64,000 nt of DNA from Pyronema omphalodes (taxonomy: Eukaryota > Ascomycota > Pezizomycetes > Pezizales > Pyronemataceae): contig JAJJXM010000048.1 of the NCBI GenBank assembly GCA_024516155.1, positions 372,001 to 436,000 of the forward strand. The letters are read 5' to 3'. Position 1 is the stretch's first letter. Each line of letters starts with the position of its first letter. Positions 23,257-35,989 of the stretch are shown here, piece by piece. Under the pieces are notes generated by a model that saw only the letters and a list, made by a program, of their open reading frames with translations, had not been told where the DNA came from and made no database searches. The position numbers and the translations under genes are program-made.

Positions 23257-26200
23257 CTGAAGTTTAAGTTGCAGATTGACTCGGAGAAATTGGATTGGCA
23301 GGCATGAAAGTTTTGGGTATTGTTTTGGGAGTATGTCATTTGCTACCGGTGAATTTATGATGAACGCAGTTTGAACAGTTTGGTTTTATCTTCAAGGCAG
23401 TTAGTTTTGTGATGACGTATATGAATTTCTTAACATTGTTGAAGGTGGCTTGTTTCCTATTCCTAGTATCTACCGCTTGGGCTTGATCTTCTCAATTTTT
23501 GCAGCGATTCAATCGTCTTTCGGCATCAATGGTTTCACCTCAGTTTAATAGAGGCCATATCCGAATTGCGTTATATTTTTTTGGACAGGCGGTTGCATTT
23601 GTGGTTTCCGTATTCCGGGTTTCAGATTTAGATTTTTGATGGCACATGAAGTTGTTTCCTGCAGCAATTGTATCAAGTGGAGCGATTTGAAATGTGATGT
23701 GGGGTATTGGTATCTGAAGATTTGATGGATTAAAATGTAGCTATGTAGTTCATTTAGTGCCTAAATTTCAAGTTATAGTTATTAGTGGAAAACAGGAGGC
23801 TTATGATGGATGATTTGGACTGGTGATATGTGTTTAGATTAGTGGAGGGTATTGATTATATTTTGAGGACATGTACGTGTACATGAATAAACGAGCTGAG
23901 TTGAGTTGAGTTGTTTTTTATTTTTTTTTCTCTCAAAAAAATGGTGGAGGTAGATGGATCCCACGCTGTTATCTTCAGAGGAGACATAGAGGACTTGAAG
24001 AAATAGAGCTAAGAGGTGCAAGTTCAAGAGACGAGTGCTGGATCATGAGGGAATATATTGCTACTTTTAATTGCGAATAAAAACTTCGAAGCAATTGATG
24101 CTTCAGTATTACAGGAAATGCGTTAAACAAACACAATTAGCTTATATGAGAGTTCTCTCATTGCGGCCTGGTCTATGTATAGATAACTTGCTATGCATAG
24201 CATTATGGACATTGTGATTCGATCACTGCCTTCCACTCGCGTGGTATCGCGAGCGCTTCAATGTTTTTATCGTCATTCTAGACGTTCATAAGCTACACAT
24301 TACATGTAACGTGAAGTAAAATGTAGGTCAGATTTACTTACAGCATGATGAAACTTACTGCGAGGGGAGAAGGGAGAGTGCACAGTTTATATTTACATTG
24401 ACGTTCACAATTCACATTCCTTCCAGATCTGCATTGGCAACAGTATCGTCTGGATCGAGGGATATCTTTCAGAACACAGAACCGCCGGTTTTTTGTCTCC
24501 AACCTTTTGTGCCGTGTTTTCAATTAGAGAAGCTTCACGATTTTCGTATTTTGGGAGATAAAAAACATAACTTCCCTCTGTTCATGCCTATATATATGAA
24601 GCAAAAATATCAAGAAAGGAAACTAAAATATTGAAACTCAGTCGTATTAATATCTGGAAGGATAAGAGTGTCAATTTTGATCTTGGCTTGGTGCAAGCAT
24701 ATCAGGTAATACCCAGAATGTTTTACTGTAAATGGTTACCTGGGCCACAGATTTCAAAGTCCACAAGCGTCTTCAAATGCGTTTTCAACCGGGTTTTCGA
24801 GCGTTTGGAAATATTTTCTGAGCAAGAATAACATTTAATGATTTTTTACTAAGGTTTAACCATATCATATTGGCGCCAGACTCAATTTATCTGATTAGTC
24901 ACTTTATTGGCTACATCATTGTTCATTCAAAAACACGTGACTAGTCACATTATGATTTGCTTCTTTGTTGCCGTTAATGGGCTAAAACATTTCAGCCTGC
25001 TATCTTTCCAGCTTGATATCACGTCATGTGGTCGTTGCATGATAAAATGTATGCAAAAATATTTCTCCCCTCACCCTCCTTCTTGTTTTAACAACGGTAT
25101 GTTCTGACGAACCGAGTAAGATGATATGATTGTGGTGGTGGACAATTTATCGTGATTGATGTAGAAAAGAAAAAGTACGACCTAAGAAAGAACAATAAAC
25201 ATTAGAAGGACGCCAGTAATGCCAAGTCTCCAGCACCATCCCCGCCAAGTATCGCTTAAGACAGGGCTCTCTGAGTAACTTGTAACATATTCTATTTGTT
25301 ATTTTTCTGTTGCTATCATATTCCATACCCCCGATACGTTCGGCTCGGTGCGAACCAGCTTATACCTGTTTCCGTATCTTATTCCAAGAACTCGCTGGTT
25401 TATCTTAATTTTTCTTTTTTCATATCTTCTTGTAGAGCCGTGTATGTGGAGAAGGCTTAGCGCAACTAGCATGCCTCTCTGGTTGATATTGCCTTATTAT
25501 CACCATGTTCTATCGTCATCAACATTAACTTTGTTTGTCCACCTCCATCTTGTTCTTCTATTCTTTTACCAGTGCTAAAATGTCAGAGCGAGGTTATCAT
25601 ACTGGATACTATATCGATCTGAAGACTATAAAATGTAGGATACCCCAATATCATGACCACTTCTTTTATATTCCGTAGCCTCCATATTTCTGCAGCACAG
25701 TTCACAGTTTAGTTTCCAGAAAGCTTGACTGGCATCATCTGTCATCACCAAGACTTTCTGTTTACGAGGGTTTCTTGTCGTTGTCACCTGTTATGACTGT
25801 GACTATGTCTACTACCCTATACAATCCGATGCATCATCCATTCCACATCCATATTCCTCACAACCCCCTTGATCGCCCTTGATCGCCCTTGTCTGAACTT
25901 TGAATTTCGAACTTGTAGCCCCGAGTGCAACGCTGCCTAATATTATCACCCATCACCCATCACCCATCCCATAATCCACACCCCCTCTCCCCAAAACCCA
26001 AGAACCAACAGTACTAAGTTCTAGATTAGGGTTTCCTAGGAGAGCCATCTTTCAGACATAGACCAAGTTGGTATGTTTAGACTTTAGTGACGTGAACTTG
26101 GCTTAATAATTGACGTAAACTTGGCGCCGCTAGCGCGCATCTTCGCTCTATATATCATTCTTTCTGTCGTACCTAGACTTACCTACATCGATATCAACTA

Positions 26201-26901
26201 CGTTCTCCACTTCCATCTCGTTATAATTTTCTCTCTCCAATATGCTATTCTCACCTCCATACAAAGATGCAAAAAAAGATATTTCCCATCCCAGACTCCT
26301 GCGGAAATTTACAGTCAACTCGTGGGGCTCCATTGTTCTACCGTTCTACCGTTCTTCATCTTGCAGTTGCCAGTGTGCAGTGCTTAGTGTGTACGTTTCG
26401 AGTTTTACATAGCATTAATCTTTACCTTGAATCTAATCATTCCTGCAGTATAATTCGGTATAATCCGGGCTCCATTGTTTTTTTTCCCTCTTTTGTATCA
26501 GGTATATCCGCCAGGATACCAAGCCCCGAACAACAATCACCTAGCACCGTGCACCGATTTCTCCGTTGATGAAAATCGGGGTTAAGGTTTAGGATATTAG
26601 ATTGATCACGGACCCACATTTTCAAGCAAGTTACATCATAACCCGAACTGCTAACTGCTAACTACGAATTGTGAAGTCCGAGGCCGACGCCGAACGCCAG
26701 CCAACATTCGCTGTGGCTCAAAGGTTGTTTAGACGACAGCTCTTCTAATCACTGGGTTTTAAAATTATGTATGACGTTGAAAATGAAATGAGTTATTGCC
26801 CCACTGATGACGTAGCTCATCGAATGATTCAACTCATACCTCCTCACATACTGTCACACACTATCACTTCCCCCCCCCCCCCCCACGCCCGTCATCATTT
26901 C
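23257..26901. other. intergenic region
   Basis: To about 24120 it is the 3' flank shared by both NLR copies. A TTGAGTTGAGTTG run and a T-rich tract lie near 23,900. Beyond that no gene is seen. Two degenerate copies of a dispersed repeat lie near 25460-25570 and 26130-26255, and a 14-15 nt poly-C run near 26870. TTGATCGCCC and ATCACCC direct repeats occur near 25870-25970. Confidence 0.55.
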
Positions 26902-27111
26902 TCACGGTTCACCCTCCTTCTTCCTGGTCTTAGGTGCCCACTCATCTTCAGTCACTTCCTCATATCTATTACCCCTCACCCCTTTCAAACCACCGCGCTC
27001 ACCTCCATTCCGTGCCTCGTGAATTGATTTCCTAGTGTAAGCTAGAAGTACCAGCGCCATCGTCGCTGCGGCTGCTGGCATCATGAGAGTTTTACCGTTG
27101 AGTTGAACCAT
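26902..27111 (-). CDS. small single-pass membrane protein (candidate)
   Basis: Uninterrupted 69-residue frame with an ATG at 27111. It starts MVQLNGKTLMMPAAAATMAL, continuing VLLAY, so residues about 10-25 form a likely membrane segment. Then comes a positively charged tail (TRKSIHEARNGGERGG) and an acidic-basic C-terminus ending KTRKKEGEP. The layout of short N-terminus, one membrane helix and charged soluble tail resembles tiny mitochondrial inner-membrane or ER proteins of fungi, but I cannot name a family. No intron is needed. The next gene is about 2 kb away. It could be chance, though composition and topology argue for a real gene. Confidence 0.5.
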   Translation of the reverse strand: MVQLNGKTLMMPAAAATMALVLLAYTRKSIHEARNGGERGGLKGVRGNRYEEVTEDEWAPKTRKKEGEP

Positions 27112-29080
27112 TGCTGTTAGGGGTTCGAGATACTTTTTCTATCCTCCCTGAATTTCGGATTTTGATTTTTGGTTTCGGGTTTCGGAGTTTGAGATGTGGG
27201 ATGTCAGAAGAAAAGACGAAAAGAAAATCGGAAATTCGGATACTCGGAGTAAAAGATTAGGAGAATCGGGGGGATCGGAGGTTATGATGAGGGACTGAGC
27301 GTATCGCCGATTAAGCTGCTTTCTAATGCCGTTTACTATACGCCCGGTGAATCCAATTCTTGATGTCACGAGTATTCTCGGAACCACGTGTCGACCGGTT
27401 GATTCGATGTTTGATTTTCGGTGCCGGTATGTTGATCCCCGATATCTGAGCTCAAGGTGTATGTGTTATGTACCGTATTGACAATCGCCGGTGCGCACTG
27501 TGGTCGAGCTACTAGTGTAGTCTGTAGGCTTGTGGTGACGATGTATGGTGTATATACCTGTAGTGCCGCCGCCGTATTTCAATGCTTATTAGGAGGTGTA
27601 GATCTTTTTGTCGAGACCGGTCCGGATGAACTTCTGCGCAGCTCACCACCGGCTACAGTAGCGATCTTCGATATCGGTAGCTCCGTCGTCGGGTCGTTCG
27701 TTTAACAAAGATATACAAGCCAAGAGTTCCAGTCCGGGAAATCAAGTCTCGTTTTGATTTTCTTTTTGTAAATTTCGCTCGGTATCTGGAGCCTGGATAG
27801 ACTATCAAGACTTCCTTTTCGGTGCGGTCGGCGGTCGGATCTATATAAGGTCCGGTCCTAAGAGGTATGGTTTTTGCAAACCGATGAGTTGATCTACCGC
27901 GCGGTTGTTGATCTCCCAATCTTCCAAACTTCCTAAAGGTTCGTGCGCGCGCAATGAACTTCTTTCGTTTCCCTCCAATTGCTCTTCTTGATAGCAGCCA
28001 GCCAGCCAGTTTTTGTCGAAATTCCAGATCAGTCAGGATGGAACTCCTTTCACATGCCTGTTGCCCAGAGCTTTCGTGTGAGAGTGTGGTGATTCTTTCG
28101 TCGAGATGGTCTGTGTGTTTGCATCAAAAGCAAAAGTGGAAGTGGAACACTTGGATGCAGAAGTGAAAGAAATGGAGCACGTTCATACAGCCAAGACTTC
28201 AACCGTTCTTCTACATACCATATGCACCTGCAGATTTTGTTAAACATCATACGATTCTTAAAATTCCACACATATAGGCTCGTTGATTTTGGATCTGATA
28301 AGATATAGGTAAAACACATATGTATTTCTCTCTATACAGACATCCCGGAAGTGGCCGAGTATGAAGCCGATGCCGATGCCGATGCCGAGGGTATGAAGAG
28401 TCTCGGATTAATCTCCTGAGGTCTAAACACCGGGTTTCTAAGTACAGCACACACCGAGACGGATGACATGTGAAGGTGCTACACGAGGAGGCGTTTTTGT
28501 TTTATCTTGAAACGGCTGAGTGAGGGAGGTTTATCCCGATTGAAACATCAGAGTAAGGTAAGGGAGCGGAAGGGGTATATGTATGATATCCAACGGGAAC
28601 GACGGGCCGCAGCTGGTTTAATAATTGCTTTTGTTTTCCCATCGATAAAACGTGGCAGAAGCGAATGCGAATGTATGTATCTACCCTACCCCGTTTCACT
28701 GTGATTACAAAGGAGCTTCGGCCTTCAACCTTCAGCGGCTTTATTTCTGAAATTTCTTCATGGTCTCGTGATCATTCTCTCCAACGAGCTTATCTTTAAA
28801 CCATCGATGGCAGATGGTATCTATGGCTGGACCGGACCCCACGACCATCGTGACGCGTGGCTCGCCGGTCAATATTCGCTACAGCATACGGAATCGGCAC
28901 AGGCTTCGGTAACCGATGGAACAGAAACTTAGAATCTCATCCCAAACCTTCTAGAATGTGTCCCGCAAATTTCCCTAACCCATCCCCGTGACTCAAAATC
29001 AACATCATTTCTGTAAATCTCGTGCTCTATCATCGACAGTATTCTAAAAAGCACATCTACTTCTGGGTATCCTGAAGCTA
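27112..29080. other. intergenic region
   Basis: About 2 kb with no supportable gene. A CACGTG palindrome lies near 27384. A possible plus-strand copy of the dispersed GGAGGTGGAGAA-type repeat is seen near 28125-28185. GATGCC tandem hexamers occur near 28365-28386. Confidence 0.5.
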
Positions 29081-30461
29081 TTACTTACCTTTCCCCGTGG
29101 CTTTCTTTCTTGTAGTATTCTTTGACGCTGGTTTCTCCCCCTTGGCTTTTTTCTTCTCCAAATCAGCGTCATCCACTTCCATCTTCCCCTCCCCGTCTCC
29201 CATCTCTGAATCCACCACCCCCGCAGCCCCACCTCCACTCATAGCCTCCACCTCCGTTCCCTCAACTCTCCACATATACCAACAAAACAAGCTTCTATAT
29301 GGCCTATAAGGTTCCGCCATTTGTATCATTTCTTTCTCCGGCATATACTTCCACTTCCCCTTCCCCTTCTTTAACTTCGCCACATCCCTCCCCGCAAACG
29401 CCGCCATTCCTCTAGCAATCCCCAAATCACCCGTACTAAACACATCCCATCTCCTCAAACAAAACATCAAAAACATCTCCGCTGACCATTTCCCAATTCC
29501 TCTTATAGCCGTCAATGCCTCTATAACCTCCTCATCCGTTCCCGCCGCCAAAAGCTTATGCGTAATCTGTCCCGAAACAAAAGCCCTCGCAACCGCAGTC
29601 ACATACTCCGCTTTCCGTTCTGATAATCCAGCTGTCCTGAGGGTTGGAATATCCTTCCTCAACACCATCTCAGGACTAGGGAAGGAATCTCCATCATGAA
29701 GTTCATCGGAAAATAATGAAATGAATTTCGCTTTGATACTCTTCGCAGCGGCCCCGGAAACTTGTTGGGAAATCACCCCGCTGCATAATGATGCAAACGG
29801 GTTTTGGACTTCGCATAAACCGGAGGCGGTAAATAATGGACATGGGTGTCGTTCTATTAATCCAGAAAAACGAGAGTCAGTTTGAATTAGATGGGATAAT
29901 GCTTTGGAGAAGATGGTATCTGTGGAATCGGTAGCGGAGGACGATGTAATAGGTTCGACTATTGTGGCGGTGGGGATGTTAGCGGTGGCCGTGCTGTCGA
30001 TGTTGGAGGTGCTGGCAGTACTGGCAGTACTGGCATCGTTTAAGCTTAAGATAGGTACAGTAGTAACAGTAGGAACAATTGGTCTGCTGTGATTTTTGGA
30101 AGCCGGAAGACTCTCAATCGGAATCGTCTTCACGATAGCTGCTGTTGGATCCGATCGAGCGCCATCGACACCCCCCATATCCTCCATATCCTCCACATCC
30201 ACCATATTCTCCGTACTCGGCACCGAAGATCCAGATCTAGATATCGATGCGTTGGCAACCCCGTTATTTGCTGCATTAGTTGATGTAGATACAGATGCAG
30301 TAGTTATATGCCGCCGCTGCTGCTGGTGCTGGTGTGAGGTTGGCGATACGGATGATTTCTTGACCTTGATATTGACCTTTGCGACCCCCCCGCGGTTTAC
30401 TGGCTTTTAGGTTCAGGTGCGTTAGGACTCCGCTGGCGGCACGGCGTGTTGTGGGTGCCAT
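29081..30461 (-). CDS. 3-methyladenine DNA glycosylase, HhH-GPD family (apparent 1-nt frameshift)
   Basis: Base-excision repair enzyme of the AlkA/Mag1 type, which removes alkylated purines in the nucleus. The 380-residue main frame holds NPFASLCSGVISQQVSGAAA, the helix-hairpin-helix LTAIRGIGKWSAEM, and the catalytic Asp in FSTGDLGIARG (residue 266 of that frame). A Lys-rich C-terminus is probably a nuclear signal. That frame has no ATG at its beginning (the codon at 30223 is GTG). The only good start, ATG at 30461 (MAPTTRRAASG), is in another frame. The two frames would be joined by a one-base change in the C7 run at 30385-30391, giving about 459 residues. No GT-AG intron with the right phase was found between them. 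This may be a sequencing slip, a real frameshift, or the true start may be the internal ATG at 30205. The 3' end reads GGTAAGTAA, so a last short exon is possible. Confidence 0.85.
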
Positions 30462-30616
30462 ATGTGGGGTATTGTGTAGAGTATCGTAACTCTACAATTG
30501 GATATTGAATTGAGGGTGCCGGATTTGTATGCGGAGATAGTAGGGTGAGTGCGGTATGCTGAGTTCGTGGGGTACTGAGTTCGTGCTCTACTTCAACTCG
30601 TGATTTCGTGATTGCT

Positions 30617-30688
30617 TTCCCTTGTATCTCGTGTAATTCGTGTATCTCGTGTATCTCGTGTATCTCGTGCTCGTGTATCTCGTGTATG
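30617..30688. repeat. 9-bp tandem repeat GTATCTCGT
   Basis: About seven units, some truncated (CTCGTGCTCGTG), in the upstream region of the glycosylase. Read on the minus strand it encodes a chance His-Glu-Ile periodicity in an otherwise unsupported frame. Confidence 0.65.
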
Positions 30689-31875
30689 TATGCATAAACT
30701 CTACAGAGTGCGGGGTGGGGAATGAAGCTCGGACTAGGTTCCTGGGTTACCTTACCAGTAACCATATGGGCACCGCATGATCCGTATGCCGTCCATGGCG
30801 AGCGGATTGAAACGGTCCGGATCTGACTGGTGGATCTGACAATGACAATGACATAACCTAACCTAACAGGAGCGAGGGGTAATGACAATAATGAAAAATC
30901 ATGCTTGCACATATATATAAACTCCTTGCTTCATGAGGCTTTGGGTGATTCGGTGCGAGATCAAATGGAGCTTGAGCTCGGCTTGAGCTCGGGAGTATGG
31001 AGAGATGGATATAGACGCTGATGTTTATGATATACTGTATACATACATGATACGGGTTTCTTTAGGTTTGTTTGAGGTTGTTTTTGTGACATATGGGTTC
31101 TCTAGATTCGCGATATAGAAATGCTTCGTAACCCATGCCAACCCATGTTTCTTAAGCCTGCTCGTTCTGCTTGTTCTGACTGCACCTTTACTTTTACCTT
31201 TATCCATAATCAACCTCAGTATCTCACCCATACATACATAAATACAGCAACACCATCCGTTCCACAGAACCCGTACGTAAACCTCAAAACGCGTCTCATC
31301 AGCTATTGTAAGTATGTACAGCTACTGCACCATATCGTCATGTCGCGTGTATGCATACATAGCAACGTTTCTTCGCTCGCTCGCTCAGATAAAAAAACAG
31401 GTTATGACGACATACTAACCCAATCCAACCCAACCCAGCCCAGCCAAATTTGTATTTTTTCTTGATCTTGATCGGCTCTGCGTGATGATGATGGATGCAC
31501 CATACCACACCACCACTACCGACGAGATACCAGTTCCCAGTTCCCAGTTCGTTGCTGGTTGCTGGTTGCTTGTTCGAGCTTCAAATTCAGATTCAGTATG
31601 GTTGGTTGGTTATGTAAACCCCGTTTAATTTACGGTATTTTTTTTTTTTTCACAGGCACGAGTTTATGATATATGGTGGGATACCCTTACCCTTTTTGTC
31701 ATAAAGAGAAAAAAAAAATTTACCGAAAATACATACCGGGGTTTCATAATCATGAATTGAAGGAGGGATATTAAGATCTTAGCTTTTACATACATACAGC
31801 ATGGCTCTTTTAGCTCTTGGCTCACCGAAAATGGTGGGTTCTTGGTTCTTGGTCCTGTCCTGTCCTGTCCTTTAC

Positions 31876-31904
31876 CGCTGCTGCTGCTGCTGCTGCTGCT
31901 GCTG
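31876..31904. repeat. CTG trinucleotide repeat
   Basis: About nine CTG triplets in a row in non-coding sequence upstream of ecm33. Confidence 0.75.
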
Positions 31905-33202
31905 TGTTCCCTATTCACTGACACTGTGGCACCCCGGGAAATTTTTCGAATTCAATTACGATATGATGGATGGAACATCGCTGGGGTTTTTCTTCGTTGT
32001 TTAAAAAAGAAGCCACGAAATTCGGAAAATGCATTCGTGATTCATGATTCATTATTCATGCATTTTGAATGTCCTCCCATTCGTCCCCTTCCAACCGTCG
32101 ACCATGGTGCACAGGCCTACTCTTCTCTCTTCTCTCTTCTCTGCAGCCGAAGTGAATTGAGGGTGGTGTGACAGGGGTTAGGAAATTCCCAAACGGAAGG
32201 ATCGACGCACCCAGTGCATTTGAAACGAAAGAGAAATTTTTAATGATTGGATTTTAAGTGATTGTGAAGCAACGGTGGCACGGAGTATCGACGGCTTAGA
32301 CGGAAAATGTCAGAGGTTTGATGTCTGATGTCCAAGTAAAGTCCTACCATAGGGCGTTGTCCGTGCTGTGCTGTGATGCGTGGAGGTGGGAACAGTGTGG
32401 GCTGGCTGGTCGCGAGCTGGTTGTCGCCGCCGTTGCTGCTGCTGCGCTGCACAACCACAACGATGCGCGATGCACACGGGTCGGAGACGGATGTGCTCGC
32501 CAGTGATGAGAATTAACCTAGCGGCGCGGCGACAACAAGTCAGGAACCACTTCCACCAATTCACGCCAAGCGAACGCGCGTTACCTTGAAGGGGAAGTGG
32601 TCAGGTACATTTACAGTAAGGTCCGCGTATTCCCTGCAAAGGCCAATTTGAGGCGTGAAAGTGTGAAGAAGTAAACGGTCGCTGTTTCCGCGAGATGATG
32701 AAGTTGCGATGGAGCATGGAGGATGGTGGTGAATAGAAAAGTGGAAGCAAGAGAATTTTCAAAACTGCATCAGGAAAATGACTGACAGTCAGACAGATAT
32801 CGGACGAGCTTGGCGAGGCTCGAGTCAAGTACAAACCCGCCCAGTGCCCCCATCACCACCATTGTATTCGCCCTCGCTCTCAGCATTCCAAAACCTCAAA
32901 CTTCACCACCTCCCCCCTCCCCCCCACCACCCCTTTCCAGATCGTCAAGTGTCGGAACCCGTCTTAGTCAAATTTCCAGCGCCAAAAAAATAACCACTCC
33001 TCCTCTCCTCCTCCTCTGTCTGTCGCTCTGCCCTTTTCCAAATCTACTCAAGCCTCATAAACTATCTTGATTGCTCGCTCCAAGTAACTTTCCTATCGCC
33101 GCTACTAAACTCACGGTACCACCCTAAACAAGCCAGACCACCCAATCCCACCCATACCACCCAACGCATCGGTCTTAGACTCCCCCATTCCACTCGACCC
33201 TT

Positions 33203-33302
33203 GTAAGTGCCACCCACCCCCAGCGCCTCCTTCATCTTCCGCTCTTCCACTCCCTCTTCTTCTTTCCCTTCTCTCTTCTCTCTTCTCTTCTTCTCTCTTC
33301 AG
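33203..33302 (+). other. candidate 5'-UTR intron of ecm33
   Basis: A full-consensus donor GTAAGT at 33203 is followed by a long pyrimidine-rich tract ending TTCTCTCTTCAG at 33302, about 160 nt upstream of the ecm33 ATG. Inferred from splice signals only. Leader introns are common in highly expressed wall-protein genes of filamentous fungi. Confidence 0.4.
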
Positions 33303-33462
33303 TCTTTCGTTGATCATCAAACTCACCCGCCTTAACAAGCCGCTCCTCCCCACCCCGAAAACCCTCGCTTCTCCCTCGCTACAAAGTCGATAACTCGCTT
33401 GAAGTCGACACTACCACCTCTCGTTTCCTAGTACAACTTTTAATAAACACAACAAAATCAAA

Positions 33463-34854
33463 ATGCCTTCTATCAAGCAACTTTTGTTGGCCGCTATGGT
33501 CGCAAGCATGGCCGCTGGTGAGTGCAACGCGTCGTATTTCTCTGTTGATATTTGTTTATCGTGATCTCTTCATCCATCTACATCCCTCCTTGTTTACCCG
33601 ATCGTCAATGTTTCCTTTATTCTCCTGTCAATCACGATTTTCCCTATCAGCAGATCATCAAAGTTGATCACTAGCTAACATTAATTGCAGCTGCCTGTGA
33701 CGAGGATGTTACTATCGAGAGCAATGGAGATGTTTCCCAGTTGGCTTCTTGCTCCAAGTTGAACGGAAAGGTTACCCTTGGAAAGAAGGTTACCTCCGTT
33801 GCCCTTCCTGCTACCTTGACCAGCATCACTGGTGATGTCGTTGCCGACGGAGCTGCCGACCTTGTTGCCTTCCAGGCTCCTGGTCTCCGTACCATTGGAG
33901 GATCCTTCACCCTCAAGGGATTGATTGTTCTCAACAACTTGGCTTTCCCCGAGCTCGTTTCCGTTGGAGACATCAACTGGGCCACTCTCCCTGCCCTCCA
34001 GACCCTTGGATTCACCAAGGAGGTTTCCAAGGCCAACAGCGTCCTCATCACCGACACTCTCCTCAACACCCTCCAGGGAATCAACTTGAAGACCGCCGAG
34101 CGTTTTAACATTAACAACAACCGCTACCTCCGTAGCGTCGACGTTGCCTTGACCCAGGTTTCCGACTTGTTGCTTATTGAGTCCAACGGAAAGGGTGTCA
34201 ACGCCTCCTTCCCTGACCTCAAGTGGGCCAACAACATCACCGTCCGTGATGCTGGTGACATTTACTTCCCCAAGCTCGAGAAGGTCAACAGCTCTGCTGC
34301 CTTTGTCAACAACACCTTCACTACTGCCGATTTCCCCGAGCTTACCGCCGTCGGAGAGTCTTTTGCCTTGATCTCTTGCTCTAAGCTCGAGAAGATCACC
34401 GCCAACTCCCTCGAGACTGTCGGAGGAACTTTCCAGCTTGCCAACAACACCAAGCTCACCAACGTTGACGGATTCGGAGCTCTCCGTGTTGTCGGAGGAG
34501 CCATTGACTTGTCCGGTACCTTCAAGGAGTGAGTATTTGTCATGTCAACTTTGAAAAGTCAACTTACTAACAACGTGCAGTGTCAACCTTCCCAAGCTCG
34601 ACGACGTTCGTGGAGGATTCAACCTTCAGTCTACTGACGACGTCAACTGCGGAAACTTCACCAGCTTGAAGAGCGCTGGTGTCGTTAAGGGAGACGACTT
34701 CACCTGTGAGGGAAAGAAGGAGCGTGCCGAGTCTAAGACTGCCGGTCTCGGAACTGACGGATCTGGACACGGTTCTACCTCCGGAGCCGTCCGCATTGGA
34801 GCCAGCTTCGCCACTGCCCTCTTGGCCGGTGCCGTTGCTATGTTCGCCTTGTAA
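33463..34854 (+). CDS. ecm33: Ecm33-type GPI-anchored cell-wall protein
   Basis: Three exons, 33463-33517, 33691-34528 and 34581-34854, give 388 residues. Introns are 173 and 52 nt with clean GT-AG and branch sites (GCTAAC, ACTAAC). The first exon encodes a signal peptide, MPSIKQLLLAAMVASMAA. The mature chain opens with a Cys and runs through leucine-rich receptor-L-like repeats typical of the Sps2/Ecm33 family (for example LVAFQAPGLRTIGGSFTLKG and FPELTAVGESFALISCSKLE). Several Asn-x-Ser/Thr sites are present. A Gly/Ser-rich linker (GTDGSGHGSTSGA) leads into a C-terminal hydrophobic tail ending AVAMFAL, a GPI-attachment signal. It acts at the plasma membrane and wall in wall integrity and glycan organisation. 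Codon use is strongly biased to C-ending codons and GGA, unlike neighbouring genes, which suggests high expression. Confidence 0.95.
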
Positions 34855-35989
34855 AATGTACACTGGGGTTTCATCTTGTGATTTGTTCAATTTGTTATCT
34901 ATCCCCTTCTAGGTGCTACCGGTGCATCTAATTAGTCTTTTAGTTTTCATGTCGGGCTATGCTGGTATGGAAACGCCAAACAAAATGGAGTACAATACGA
35001 AGTAAGGATAGATGATGGATTGTTATTGGTTCTGGTGTTTGTTTTTTTATCCTCTACGAAGCTATTGCATTTGAAAGGTCGCAACGTCTTGATTTTTATT
35101 GTGTTTTCTTTTCTTTTTTTACTAAAGTCTACGGTAATGGGTTGTCGGAAGGAACGTTTTGTTGGTGTTAAGCTTTTACGAATATTTGTATTCCCTACTA
35201 CCCCCTCTTCTTTTATTACCCTATCTCGTCGCCTGTATTTTTTCCCCCCGAACACATTAACTTATCTGTTGTGCTGTTATCGATGTTATCGTGAGGAGTA
35301 TAGAGATGCTGTTGAAGTACTTGGGTGCCATTCGCATGTGATGTGACGTCTGTGAGCAACTCAGGCAGGTACATACAATATGAGCACGCGATAACTGCGT
35401 TGGCAAAGTTACCATCCGGTAATGTGACTGAAAGACGCAAATCCAGGTTTACAACAGCCATCGCTGTCAAACTTCACGATGCTGCTGCTTGCGGTATTCT
35501 GAAGGCTTCAAATCCAGGCTTTGAGGTCCACACATGATATACTTCCATGGTATTGGGAAGGTATATCGTACATTGACGTAGGCTCATGATCACGGCGTCG
35601 TAGATGCAGACGTTTGCGGAAGTTCCTCTAGTTGCAGCTTATATTAGGCAACAGCGTCATTGTGACTACTGTATGGAAGTCAATGCATAGGGCTGGATAA
35701 CTGTGCCGTTGTTGTAGTTTATATGGTATCTGGTATCTAGGTTATATGGTATCTGGTATCTATCTAGGTTATCAAACACTATGCTATAATGTCTAGGCTG
35801 ATGTATTTATGTATGTATGTATGTATGTATGTAATCAGATGGAGAATTTTTGATATCGTATCGTATCGTATCGTGGTTATGGGGTTACAGGTTACAGGTT
35901 AGTTGGAGGTTAGGTGCTTGGAAAGGAGGTGTCTGTGTCGGTGTCTAGTGTCTGGGTCTGGGTCTGTGATCGGCGAGGTCTGTGGGGAG

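Larger units (their letters stand above)
17770..24120 (+). repeat. left arm of a large inverted duplication (contains NLR1)
   Basis: The arm matches the reverse complement of about 49.06-54.11 kb along its whole length: promoter (for example GTGAAGAGCGGGGTCGCAAG on both sides), all eight exons and seven introns, about 0.5 kb of well-conserved 3' flank (with CGCTTGGGCTTGATC-type blocks), and a more diverged tail ending near AAAACTTCGAAGCAATTGATG. Its greater length comes mainly from the extra ankyrin units. Boundaries were placed by eye and are approximate. Substitutions are spread over coding and non-coding parts, so the duplication is not very recent. Confidence 0.85.
30462..33462. other. 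intergenic region, divergent promoters of the glycosylase and ecm33
   Basis: 3 kb between two divergent genes. It contains GTATCTCGT tandem repeats (30617-30688), a CTG triplet run (31876-31904), T-rich and A-rich tracts, and from about 32,850 a strongly pyrimidine-rich (CCTCCTC, TCTTCTC) leader that is typical of highly expressed fungal genes. No gene was recognised. Confidence 0.6.

Noticed and set aside
30397..30912. 171-residue minus-strand frame with a His-Glu-Ile repeat
   Set aside because: Overlaps the glycosylase start in another frame; its repeat is the GTATCTCGT microsatellite; no domain.
33671..34120. 149-residue minus-strand frame opposite ecm33
   Set aside because: Antisense shadow of a strongly codon-biased gene (C-ending codons remove antisense stops).
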